A DNA stretch of 5,262 nucleotides. It comes from Candidatus Avelusimicrobium ruminicola. GTDB lineage: Bacteria; Elusimicrobiota; Elusimicrobia; Elusimicrobiales; Elusimicrobiaceae. The notes beneath the pieces were generated by a model. That model ran no database searches and had not been told where the DNA came from. It saw only the letters and a list, made by a program, of their open reading frames with translations. Positions within the stretch are counted from its first letter, which is position 1; the number at the start of each line of letters is the position of its first letter. Made by a program: the position numbers and the translations under genes. Positions 1 through 5,262 of the stretch are shown here, piece after piece. Where the stretch lies: the NCBI GenBank assembly GCA_900319885.1, contig ONQH01000077.1, forward strand, positions 1 through 5,262. Reading direction: 5' to 3'.

Positions 1-402
1 GGCGGCAAAACGTATGGGGAACTCTGGCCCGAGTACATTGACAGACAAAAGGCCTTTATCCGGGTTGGCCTCCGAGGGGCCCACCAAGGTATAGGTAAAT
101 TCCAAATCAGCCGCTTGATCTACAATCGTAACCGTAGCCCCTATGCGGGCTTCACTTTTATCTACGGTTAAATCATCGGTAATTTGCGCGTTGCGCAATC
201 TTAATTCCAATTCGTTAATGCGTGAAAGTGTTTCCGCTTGTTTCTCTTTGGCAGCATGATATTCCGCATTTTCTTTCAAATCCCCTTGGGCGGCAGCGGT
301 GCCAATTTCTTGGGACAATTCTTGCTTAATGGTTTTCAAATTTTTGAGTTCTTCTAATAACTCTTCGTATTTTTTTCTACTTACATAAAAGACTTCAGCC
401 AT
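1..402 (-). CDS. greA: Transcription elongation factor GreA (C-terminus cut by window edge)
   Basis: GreA binds the secondary channel of RNA polymerase and stimulates cleavage of backtracked transcripts, rescuing stalled elongation complexes in the cytoplasm. My own minus-strand translation gives 134 codons from ATG at 402, open to the edge; the family is usually about 158 aa, so some 25 or more residues are missing. Residues 1-76 form the N-terminal coiled coil. Residues 40-53 carry the diagnostic GDLKENAEYHAAKE motif, with the acidic tip residues D41 and E44 at the same numbers as in E. coli GreA. Residues from about 86 (RIGATVTIVD) begin the C-terminal FKBP-like domain. The start is supported by AGGAGAGA-type complementarity: on the minus strand AGAGAGGA lies at 418-411, 8 nt from the ATG. 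The stretch after SVN (residues 123-129) seems a few residues longer than in E. coli before the Pro-Ile pair. It is divergent from the protease gene. Family assignment is very secure. Confidence 0.97.
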   Translation of the reverse strand, partial: MAEVFYVSRKKYEELLEELKNLKTIKQELSQEIGTAAAQGDLKENAEYHAAKEKQAETLSRINELELRLRNAQITDDLTVDKSEARIGATVTIVDQAADLEFTYTLVGPSEANPDKGLLSVNVLGPEFPIRFAA

Positions 403-428
403 AATTTAATTCCTCTCTTATTATCATA

Positions 429-457
429 AGTGTACAATTTCAAAACAGATATTTCAA
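429..457 (-). promoter_or_regulatory. Probable sigma-70-type promoter of greA
   Basis: Read on the minus strand, TTGAAA (457-452, 5 of 6 matches to the -35 consensus) is followed after exactly 17 bp by TACACT (434-429, 4 of 6 matches to the -10). The predicted start near 422 gives a leader of about 20 nt that contains the AGAGAGGA ribosome-binding site. Overlapping -10-like words (TATGAT, GATAAT) lie just downstream but have no -35 at proper spacing. The call rests on pattern matching only. Confidence 0.55.
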
Positions 458-459
458 CT

Positions 460-467
460 GGTATACC
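460..467. promoter_or_regulatory. GGTATACC palindrome in divergent intergenic region
   Basis: A perfect 8-bp palindrome lies between the greA -35 box (452-457) and the protease -10 box (488-493). It sits where a -35 element for the protease would be expected, and no good -35 is present there. It could be a small operator half or chance; the symmetry does not extend past 8 bp. Confidence 0.15.
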
Positions 468-484
468 CTCACAACGCTATTTCT

Positions 485-493
485 TGCTATAAT
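485..493 (+). promoter_or_regulatory. Extended -10 promoter of the protease gene, probably leaderless
   Basis: TGCTATAAT is a perfect extended -10 element (TGn plus TATAAT at 488-493). No convincing -35 lies 16-18 bp upstream, which fits an extended -10 promoter. The last T of the hexamer (-7) puts +1 at about 500, the A of the ATG. The 6 bases between box and ATG (ACAAAT) contain no Shine-Dalgarno. The mRNA would therefore start at or within a base or two of the start codon. Confidence 0.6.
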
Positions 494-499
494 ACAAAT

Positions 500-1237
500 A
501 TGAAAAAAGCAATCTTACCCACTATAATAGTTTGCTTAGGGACGCTTGCCTGGGGACATGACCATATTTATATTGCCCAACATAATATGCCCGCTGTGGT
601 ACAAATCAACGCCATAGACACCCGCGGGTCTACGATGTCCGGCACCGGGTTTGTAATAGACCCCACCGGCCTTATTGTCACCAACCGCCATGTACTAAAT
701 AATGTCTTATATGCCAATATTACCTTTAATAATGGGGTTACCTCCGGGGAAGCAACGATCCTTGCGCAAGACCCAACACTAGATATTGCTCTTATTAAAA
801 TAGAAGCCCAGCACTTACCTTTTGTGACGCTTGCCCAGGATGACAATGTACTCATTGGCCAAACCGTCACCGTCATCGGCAACCCGCGCCGGCTGCAGAA
901 TACCGTTACCTCCGGGATTATCAGCCAAATCCGCAAACAAAAAAATGGCGTGGTATGGCATCAAATCAGCGCCCCCATTTCGCCCAGTTCCAGCGGCAGC
1001 CCGGTATTTAATGAAAAAGGGGAGGTTATTTCTGTAGCGTTTGCCAGCATCTCCGGAGAAGGAAACCAAAACCTCAATTTTGCTATACCGATACGTTACG
1101 TACAAGACTTGGCGCAAAATAATAATATTGCATTACCCAAGGATGAATTTGCCTCGCAGCATCCGTTTTTGAATCATATTCGTAAATCTTGGCAAATTAC
1201 CAAACGTTTGTTGCACCGGTGGTTTGGCAGAGAATAA
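500..1237 (+). CDS. Secreted trypsin-like serine protease, HtrA-type without PDZ domain
   Basis: The 245-aa protein is predicted to be an exported serine endopeptidase acting in the periplasm or at the surface. Residues 1-19 form a Sec signal peptide (KK, hydrophobic stretch, likely cleavage after AWG). The chymotrypsin-like fold occupies about residues 30-205. The catalytic triad is visible: H64 in TNRHVL, D95 in DPTLDIALIKI and S165 in SPSSSGSPVFN. The HtrA consensus around the serine is GNSGGP; here it reads SSSGSP, so the nucleophile and following Gly remain but flanking residues differ. HtrA-style NLNFAIPI (191-198) follows. No PDZ domain is present; the protein ends in a basic, aromatic tail (about 222-245, many K, R and W). 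The start is chosen from the signal peptide; there is no Shine-Dalgarno and the -10 box abuts the ATG. It lies 47 bp upstream of the 657-aa gene, which may be a partner or substrate (inference). The substrate is unknown. Confidence 0.9.
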   Translation: MKKAILPTIIVCLGTLAWGHDHIYIAQHNMPAVVQINAIDTRGSTMSGTGFVIDPTGLIVTNRHVLNNVLYANITFNNGVTSGEATILAQDPTLDIALIKIEAQHLPFVTLAQDDNVLIGQTVTVIGNPRRLQNTVTSGIISQIRKQKNGVVWHQISAPISPSSSGSPVFNEKGEVISVAFASISGEGNQNLNFAIPIRYVQDLAQNNNIALPKDEFASQHPFLNHIRKSWQITKRLLHRWFGRE

Positions 1238-1238
1238 G

Positions 1239-1268
1239 TTGAAAAGAGAGCCAGAAAAAAATTACACT
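1239..1268 (+). promoter_or_regulatory. Possible promoter before the 657-aa membrane-anchored protein
   Basis: TTGAAA (1239-1244) and TACACT (1263-1268) are separated by 18 bp; both hexamers are identical to those proposed for greA. It falls directly after the protease stop codon. A caution is that the predicted start near 1275 falls inside the ribosome-binding site AGAAGGA (1271-1277), leaving a leader of only about 10 nt. The gene may equally be read through from the protease promoter, as no terminator is visible between them. Confidence 0.3.
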
Positions 1269-1284
1269 ATAGAAGGAACTATTT

Positions 1285-3258
1285 ATGAAAAAAACACTTC
1301 TTAAACTTGGATTTATTGTATTTTGTATAGGGGCAGCCATTTTCTTATTGTTGCCTTTTTTGGAAACAAGCGGCCCGGTAAATTCTTCGCTTAACAACGG
1401 GCAGGCCTCCGTCTCTACGGATAACCCGCTTAATATTATCGCCAAGCGTTTAGCCTCCCTATTTGGCCGCAAAGAAAAAGCCAAACAAACGCTCCCGGGA
1501 CAAAATAATCCGTCGGAAAATCCGCTAATGGCCAGTACATCTCCGGCCGAGAACACCCTCCGTTTACCCTCGTCTGTAACTGCTACACAAGAAGGGGCCG
1601 ATGCTTCTTCCCGCGTGATACAAATTCCTACGCAAAACGAGTCCGCTACTTACGAAGGGGCCTCTTTCCAAACGGATGACGGAGAGTGGGTGTTAATTCA
1701 ACAAACGGCTCCCCAACACAGTGCGCCCGGCATGCACGAAGTAAATGTGCACGACAATCCCTACGACCGCTACGTCCGCCAAGAACGCGCCAAACATTTT
1801 ACGCCCCAAGCCCCTAAACAAGAAATCCCCGATTCCAAATGGGCCCGCCTGATTCAGCCTATCAAAACATTTTTTGGGTTCAAGGCACCTGTTCCGGTAG
1901 GGCCATCTAAAGTAACCGGCTCCAAAAACAACGAGCAGTTGGCCGCATTAGCCATTTCAAACGATAAATTAAGTCATGCCTCGCCTGCTCCTTCCGCCGG
2001 GGCCATGCGGGTTCCCCTGCCTAATATGTCTTTACAACAATGGCTCAGTTTCACCCCGCAAGAACGCGAAGCCCTGCTGCAACAGCAAGCGATTCGTGAT
2101 TTTTCAGATATGGTGACCGGTAATCGCGCCGCTAAAGAAGCCGCCGAAATAGAAGCCGATATCAAATTCCCGTTTCCCAAAAATGCAGAAGAACAACAAA
2201 AGAAGGAAGACTATATCCGGGAACGTACCGCCGCCAATATGGAAATTATCCGCCAAAAAGTGCGCGATTCTATCCTCGCCAATACCGAGCAAAGCAAAGA
2301 AACAGATGAATTAAGTTATATGATTGGCTGCCACGACTATTCATTACCTAAAACAGAAAGTGCCTGTTCCCTAGAGAGCCCTCAATCTGAAGAAATGGAC
2401 AAATTACAGCAAGCCAGTGTACAAAATGAACAAACTTTCTTTAATAAAACAGAATTTGTAATGCCCAAGGGACTCCCTTTTACGGTTATCATCGGCCCAA
2501 CAGGCGAAGAAACCTTCCAACTGACTGAAGATCTCAACCCGGCCCTCAAACCCACGTTGGATATATACAACTCCATGTATGAGCAACAGAGATGCGGTTC
2601 TACCACGTGTTTTTGGTTACCCAACAAAAAACAGTCCGACCCGCAATTAAAAGATACGTTTGCCACCATCGGGGATGCTAAATTGGTAGGGGACCCTTAT
2701 AACAACTATGCTACTTTTGAGGAACCCTTTGTACAGGGAGAAATACAAAAGAAAAAAGCCGAAAATCCCGACGCTACCCCCGCCCAAGTGAAACAATGGG
2801 AACAAGAAGCCCGGAAACAGTGGAAGGAAAATCCGCCCAACTGGGTCCCGTATACAGAAGACCAATTAAAGCAACTCCACCAAGATAACACCGCCTTCTT
2901 TACTACCGCCCAACAGGGTCCTACTGATAAGCAACCTGTCTTCCCGGTAGTAACCGATAACTATGTGGCCCGCGAAATGGTAGACATCATGGGTCCTTTA
3001 GGTTTTGTGTATAACCGCACCACCTTAGTAGGGACGCAAGACCCTTACAACGCCGGGGAACAACTTACCCAATCTATTGCGGACGATATTAACGACACCA
3101 AACAAGCCATACAGTCCGTCTATCAGGGTGTCATTAGCCAAACCGCCCGCGACGCTTTTAACAGCACCACCACTGCCGTCAATAACCAAGGCGGCGGCAT
3201 TAACCCGCTGTTTGATGCGCTAAAATCCGGCTTTCAGGGGGGAGCCCCCAAAAAATAA
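1285..3258 (+). CDS. Large membrane-anchored extracytoplasmic protein of unknown function
   Basis: I do not recognise this 657-aa protein. The start has a good AGAAGGA site 7 nt upstream. Residues 1-7 are basic and 8-26 form one hydrophobic segment ending in PFLETSG with no clear signal peptidase site, so it is probably a signal anchor with the rest outside the cytoplasm. Residues about 27-245 are rich in Ser, Pro, Thr, Asn and Gln and look like a flexible stalk, broken by a more ordered patch at 125-140 (FQTDDGEWVLIQQ) and a basic stretch near 185-200. Residues about 250-345 are charged and probably helical, possibly coiled coil (280-335). Residues 345-480 contain four of the five cysteines (C349, C361, C437, C442); C14 is in the anchor. 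A second charged helical region spans about 485-535. The tail, 595-657, is polar with an NNQGGG patch and a Gly-rich end. It follows the protease by 47 bp and may be co-transcribed. No catalytic motif was found. Confidence 0.85.
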   Translation: MKKTLLKLGFIVFCIGAAIFLLLPFLETSGPVNSSLNNGQASVSTDNPLNIIAKRLASLFGRKEKAKQTLPGQNNPSENPLMASTSPAENTLRLPSSVTATQEGADASSRVIQIPTQNESATYEGASFQTDDGEWVLIQQTAPQHSAPGMHEVNVHDNPYDRYVRQERAKHFTPQAPKQEIPDSKWARLIQPIKTFFGFKAPVPVGPSKVTGSKNNEQLAALAISNDKLSHASPAPSAGAMRVPLPNMSLQQWLSFTPQEREALLQQQAIRDFSDMVTGNRAAKEAAEIEADIKFPFPKNAEEQQKKEDYIRERTAANMEIIRQKVRDSILANTEQSKETDELSYMIGCHDYSLPKTESACSLESPQSEEMDKLQQASVQNEQTFFNKTEFVMPKGLPFTVIIGPTGEETFQLTEDLNPALKPTLDIYNSMYEQQRCGSTTCFWLPNKKQSDPQLKDTFATIGDAKLVGDPYNNYATFEEPFVQGEIQKKKAENPDATPAQVKQWEQEARKQWKENPPNWVPYTEDQLKQLHQDNTAFFTTAQQGPTDKQPVFPVVTDNYVAREMVDIMGPLGFVYNRTTLVGTQDPYNAGEQLTQSIADDINDTKQAIQSVYQGVISQTARDAFNSTTTAVNNQGGGINPLFDALKSGFQGGAPKK

Positions 3259-3261
3259 CGG

Positions 3262-3290
3262 TTTATTTTACCGCTTAAAATGGGTATAAT
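3262..3290 (+). promoter_or_regulatory. Probable promoter of the lipoprotein-barrel-HAMP-TolC operon
   Basis: A perfect TATAAT lies at 3285-3290 with a weak -35 (TTTATT, 3262-3267, 3 of 6 matches) 17 bp upstream. Predicted start near 3297 gives a leader of about 21 nt carrying the AGGAAGGAG ribosome-binding site. It is the only good promoter seen before the four-gene run, whose later gaps are only 14, 8 and 6 bp. A short inverted repeat (CGGT 3259-3262, ACCG 3270-3273) overlaps the -35 and could be a weak operator or chance. Confidence 0.6.
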
Positions 3291-3317
3291 TTAAGTATCC
3301 GTAAGGAAGGAGAACCT

Positions 3318-3875
3318 ATGAGCAGAAAATATGTTATCTTGGCTGGGTTGGTAATGTGTGTAGCCTTGGCCGCTTGCCGCAAACAAACGACGTACGACCG
3401 AAATGACCCCAATCAAGATTATGAACGCTTCATCAATTCCCATGTATTTGCTGCTTGTGAAGCCGTGGGTCATCCGTATGCACGCTATTCTTTGGCCGAA
3501 CTATTGCAACGCCCGTCTGACAATTCATCCGACTACAAAGTATCCTTTATTAACGGTCCGTGCAAAGGATCCACTGTATGGACAACAGATGTAATCATAA
3601 AGACAAGCCCAGTGGAAGATGCGGAACTGGTCCCCACCGGCACGATTGTATTGCGCAATTTTGATAATCCCAAAGAGCCTTACGATAAAGACATAACCGA
3701 TCACTGGAACACGGCCGTGGTCGTTGGAAACAGCCGCGCCAAACAGGGCATCTTAGATTTAGGGTTTCCGCGGGATCGCAATGATTTCTTCCCGGCACGG
3801 GAAAGTGTATATGCGCATAATGTGCGGTATATTCTCTCCCCGAAGGGAAAAGATGTACGCAAATTTATAAGATAA
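3318..3875 (+). CDS. Hypothetical lipoprotein (185 aa)
   Basis: The first 20 residues form a lipoprotein signal: a basic start (SRK), a hydrophobic core and lipobox LAAC, with C20 the predicted lipidated residue. R21 and K22 follow; there is no Asp at +2, so outer-membrane sorting would be expected by the E. coli rule. The mature part (165 residues after C20) is soluble and of no family I recognise. It contains C47 and C82, which could form one disulfide, and mixed alpha/beta-looking segments, for example TGTIVLRNF (107-115) and NTAVVVGN (131-138), ending in a basic KGKDVRKFIR tail. A strong AGGAAGGAG site (3304-3312) fixes the start. It is first in a run with a beta-barrel, a HAMP protein and a TolC-family protein, so a role as an outer-membrane accessory of that system is plausible but is inference. 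The gene is real with high confidence; function is unknown. Confidence 0.88.
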   Translation: MSRKYVILAGLVMCVALAACRKQTTYDRNDPNQDYERFINSHVFAACEAVGHPYARYSLAELLQRPSDNSSDYKVSFINGPCKGSTVWTTDVIIKTSPVEDAELVPTGTIVLRNFDNPKEPYDKDITDHWNTAVVVGNSRAKQGILDLGFPRDRNDFFPARESVYAHNVRYILSPKGKDVRKFIR

Positions 3876-3889
3876 TCAAGGAGTAGAAT

Positions 3890-4627
3890 ATGAAAGTAAT
3901 TCGTTTTGTTGCCATTGTTGCTGCTACGTTAGGGTTCCTGCCTACCGCTTGGGCCGCCGAAGGGGACCCCATTTCCACCGAAACGGCCATTATTGATGTA
4001 CCTACCGCGGAAGTATTGGACCGTTACCAAGCCTCTTTTACCACGCGCGTTTACGAACATGGTACCGTCATGGAAAGCATTGATTTTGGGGTTTATCCGC
4101 GCGTCAATATCGGGGTAAGCGTAGCCGTTGATAACTGGATCGGCTCCTCCAATTCCGTCAAAGTGCTCAACCCGGAATTTCAGGCCAAGTGGAAAGTATA
4201 CGACGGCAGTTTGTATTTGCCGGCGGTGGCAATTGGCTATGACGGCCGCCGCTACGGATATGGTTATGATGAAGATAGCCGCAAATATACCCGCTCCAAA
4301 CGTTATTTAGACAACCGCAAAGGCGGTTACGTCACGTTAACCCGCGAAATTTTTGTTCCGAACCTTACCTTAAACGCGGGGATTAACTTCTCGGATTTTG
4401 ATTGGGATGAACTGTATATGTTCACCGGCTTATACTATAAAATTATTCCCCAAATTACTTTTTTAAGCGAGTGGGATAACATCCGCAATATGCGTGATTC
4501 CCGCTTTAATTTGGGCGCGCGTTTTTACTTGCACCCCGCGTTAGCATTAGATGCCTCTTTCCGCCGTATTGGCCGCGGAGATGAAAACGAACGCGTGTTG
4601 CAACTACGCTACGTAACTACATTTTAA
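3890..4627 (+). CDS. Small outer-membrane beta-barrel protein, YjbH-like
   Basis: The 245-aa protein has a Sec signal peptide (residues 1-22, cleavage likely after AWA) and an otherwise barrel-like sequence. I count about 12 amphipathic alternating strands, for example 48-55, 63-69, 72-83, 95-104, 110-120, 145-154, 159-168, 176-185, 189-197, 205-214, 218-227 and 236-245. The last strand ends in aromatic Phe, the usual C-terminal signal for BAM insertion. Motifs such as DVPTAEVLDRYQ (34-46 region), IDFGVYPRVNIGVS, AIGYDGR and SEWDNIRNMRDSRFNLGARF-type spacing recall YjbH-like barrels linked elsewhere to exopolysaccharide export; this similarity is from memory and not tested. The ribosome site AAGGAG (3878-3883) lies 6 nt before the ATG. 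It starts 14 bp after the lipoprotein and 8 bp before the HAMP gene, so translation of the set is probably coordinated. It may be a pore or a structural outer-membrane component; substrate unknown. Confidence 0.85.
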   Translation: MKVIRFVAIVAATLGFLPTAWAAEGDPISTETAIIDVPTAEVLDRYQASFTTRVYEHGTVMESIDFGVYPRVNIGVSVAVDNWIGSSNSVKVLNPEFQAKWKVYDGSLYLPAVAIGYDGRRYGYGYDEDSRKYTRSKRYLDNRKGGYVTLTREIFVPNLTLNAGINFSDFDWDELYMFTGLYYKIIPQITFLSEWDNIRNMRDSRFNLGARFYLHPALALDASFRRIGRGDENERVLQLRYVTTF

Positions 4628-4635
4628 GGAATCCC

Positions 4636-5076
4636 ATGGCCCCTAATACCGTCAAACCCAGTTTTCAACGCAGAACCATCTTCATCAAGAAGAATTTGCA
4701 AATCCGTTATATGGTTTTGATGGTAGCGTGCGTACTGTGCGGGTTACTGATTATGGGGTTGGAACTAACCGCCACTCTCAATGATTTATTTGATAATTAC
4801 CCCGTTTTAGTACAGCCAATTTATGATGAATTTATCCCGATTGTGGCCAGTTTTTTCTATAAAATTGCCATTTATATTATCCTGGTAGTGATTATTTCGG
4901 CCTTTGTATCGCATAAAATGGCGGGGCCGGTCTACCGCTTTGAGCAAACCTGCAAAGAGATTGCAAAGGGTGATTTCTCGCAACGGGTACATTTACGCAA
5001 AGGCGACCAATTTACCGAACTGCAAGATGCTTTTAATACCATGATGGACGTGGTAGAAAAGAATATCAAAAAATAA
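4636..5076 (+). CDS. Two-TM membrane protein with terminal HAMP domain and no output domain
   Basis: The 146-aa protein sits in the inner membrane. A basic cytoplasmic N-terminus (about 1-24) is followed by TM1 (about 25-47), a short periplasmic loop (48-67, acidic, NDLFDNYP), TM2 (about 68-92) and a HAMP domain (93-145). HAMP hallmarks are visible: the AGPVYRFEQTCKEIAKGD stretch with conserved P98 at the start of the first helix, then the connector and the QFTELQDAFNTM second helix with conserved E128. HAMP domains normally relay a signal to a histidine kinase, cyclase or methyl-accepting module; here the chain stops right after HAMP with EKNIKK. The ribosome site TAAGGA overlaps the barrel stop codon (4625-4630). 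The gene ends 6 bp before the TolC-family gene. It could be a sensor adaptor that modulates another complex by helix packing, or an assembly factor; function is inferred only. An alternative name is methyl-accepting-like protein, but no signalling domain is present. Confidence 0.88.
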   Translation: MAPNTVKPSFQRRTIFIKKNLQIRYMVLMVACVLCGLLIMGLELTATLNDLFDNYPVLVQPIYDEFIPIVASFFYKIAIYIILVVIISAFVSHKMAGPVYRFEQTCKEIAKGDFSQRVHLRKGDQFTELQDAFNTMMDVVEKNIKK

Positions 5077-5082
5077 TTTTAT

Positions 5083-5262
5083 ATGAAAAAACATATCTTA
5101 CTAACAGGGTGTTTGTTAGTTGCTTTGCAAGCCGCGGCCCAAAGCAACTATGGGGTACAATTTTCCAGTTTACTAAGTGATAACCTCACGCTAGAAAATG
5201 CCATCCGCTTAGGCTTGGAAAACAATTCTGATTTTCTATCAGCCAAAGAAGAAATCAAAATT
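5083..5262 (+). CDS. TolC-family outer-membrane efflux protein (N-terminal fragment, cut by window edge)
   Basis: Only the first 60 residues are in the window. TolC-family proteins form trimeric outer-membrane channels with a long periplasmic alpha-helical tunnel and serve RND, ABC or MFS exporters and type I secretion. Residues 1-19 are a Sec signal peptide (KK, hydrophobic core, cleavage likely after QAAA before QS). The diagnostic start of the OEP repeat follows: LTLENAIRLGLENNSDFLSAKEEI at about 35-58, matching the family's LTLeeAi.lALenNp.l..a pattern; the Asn-Asn is typical. No clear Shine-Dalgarno precedes the ATG; the 6-bp gap to the HAMP gene stop suggests translational coupling. The frame stays open to the end of the window; the usual length would be over 400 aa. 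Adaptor and pump genes are expected downstream but cannot be seen. Confidence 0.85.
   Translation, partial: MKKHILLTGCLLVALQAAAQSNYGVQFSSLLSDNLTLENAIRLGLENNSDFLSAKEEIKI

Noticed and set aside
568..936. Minus-strand open frame of 122 aa inside the protease gene
   Set aside because: It lies wholly antisense to a gene with an intact catalytic triad, has no signal or family motif and is best explained as a shadow frame.
1197..1556. Minus-strand open frame of 119 aa across the protease/657-aa junction
   Set aside because: It overlaps two well-supported genes, including the ribosome site and anchor of the second, and shows no recognisable domain.
3237..3249. G-run/C-run hairpin (5 bp stem, 3-nt loop) followed by AAAAAA at the end of the 657-aa gene, considered as terminator or frameshift signal
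   Set aside because: The plus strand has an A tract, not T, after the stem, and on the minus strand the T tract precedes the stem, so it is not an intrinsic terminator on either strand. A -1 shift on the C/A run would add only seven residues before a stop.
3259..3273. Inverted repeat CGGT-N7-ACCG as a terminator of the 657-aa gene
   Set aside because: The stem is only 4 bp with no T tract after it, and it overlaps the promoter of the next gene.
4636..5076. Annotation of the HAMP protein as a chemoreceptor
   Set aside because: There is no methyl-accepting helical hairpin after HAMP, and the periplasmic loop is only about 20 residues, too small for a ligand-binding domain.
5101..5112. LTGC at residues 7-10 of the TolC-family protein as a lipobox
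   Set aside because: The preceding hydrophobic stretch is too short for a lipoprotein signal, and a good signal peptidase I site (AAA before QS) lies further on; some TolC relatives are lipoproteins, so this is not fully excluded.

Overview
The window looks like chromosomal DNA from a diderm (Gram-negative) bacterium. The evidence is Sec signal peptides, a lipobox protein, an outer-membrane beta-barrel ending in a C-terminal Phe, and the start of a TolC-family outer-membrane efflux protein. Base composition is moderate, roughly in the mid-40s % GC by eye. The small HAMP protein and the barrel resemble proteins I associate with Elusimicrobiota and deltaproteobacterial lineages. I hold that placement at low confidence, because no rRNA or other strong taxonomic marker is present. 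I see no mobile element, CRISPR array, tRNA or rRNA.

Layout: (1) At the left edge on the minus strand is the first 134 codons of greA, the transcript-cleavage/elongation factor. It has a good Shine-Dalgarno and a recognisable promoter. (2) A 97-bp divergent intergenic region follows. (3) On the plus strand is a secreted trypsin-like (HtrA-type, S1C-like) serine protease of 245 aa without a PDZ domain. Its only visible promoter is an extended -10 element placed so that transcription would start at or next to the ATG, so the mRNA may be leaderless. (4) Next is a 657-aa protein with one N-terminal membrane anchor and a long extracytoplasmic part that I do not recognise. (5) After a 59-bp gap containing a TATAAT promoter comes a tight four-gene run that continues off the right edge: a 185-aa lipoprotein, a 245-aa beta-barrel with YjbH-like features, a 146-aa two-TM protein ending in a HAMP domain with no output module, and the N-terminus of a TolC-family protein. 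Gaps in this run are 14, 8 and 6 bp.

The plus-strand genes are all directed to the cell envelope. The lipoprotein-barrel-HAMP-TolC run looks like one operon, probably for an envelope export or efflux system whose pump parts would lie beyond the window. The protease and the 657-aa anchored protein form a separate neighbouring pair of unknown joint function. No stretch longer than 100 bp lacks a gene.
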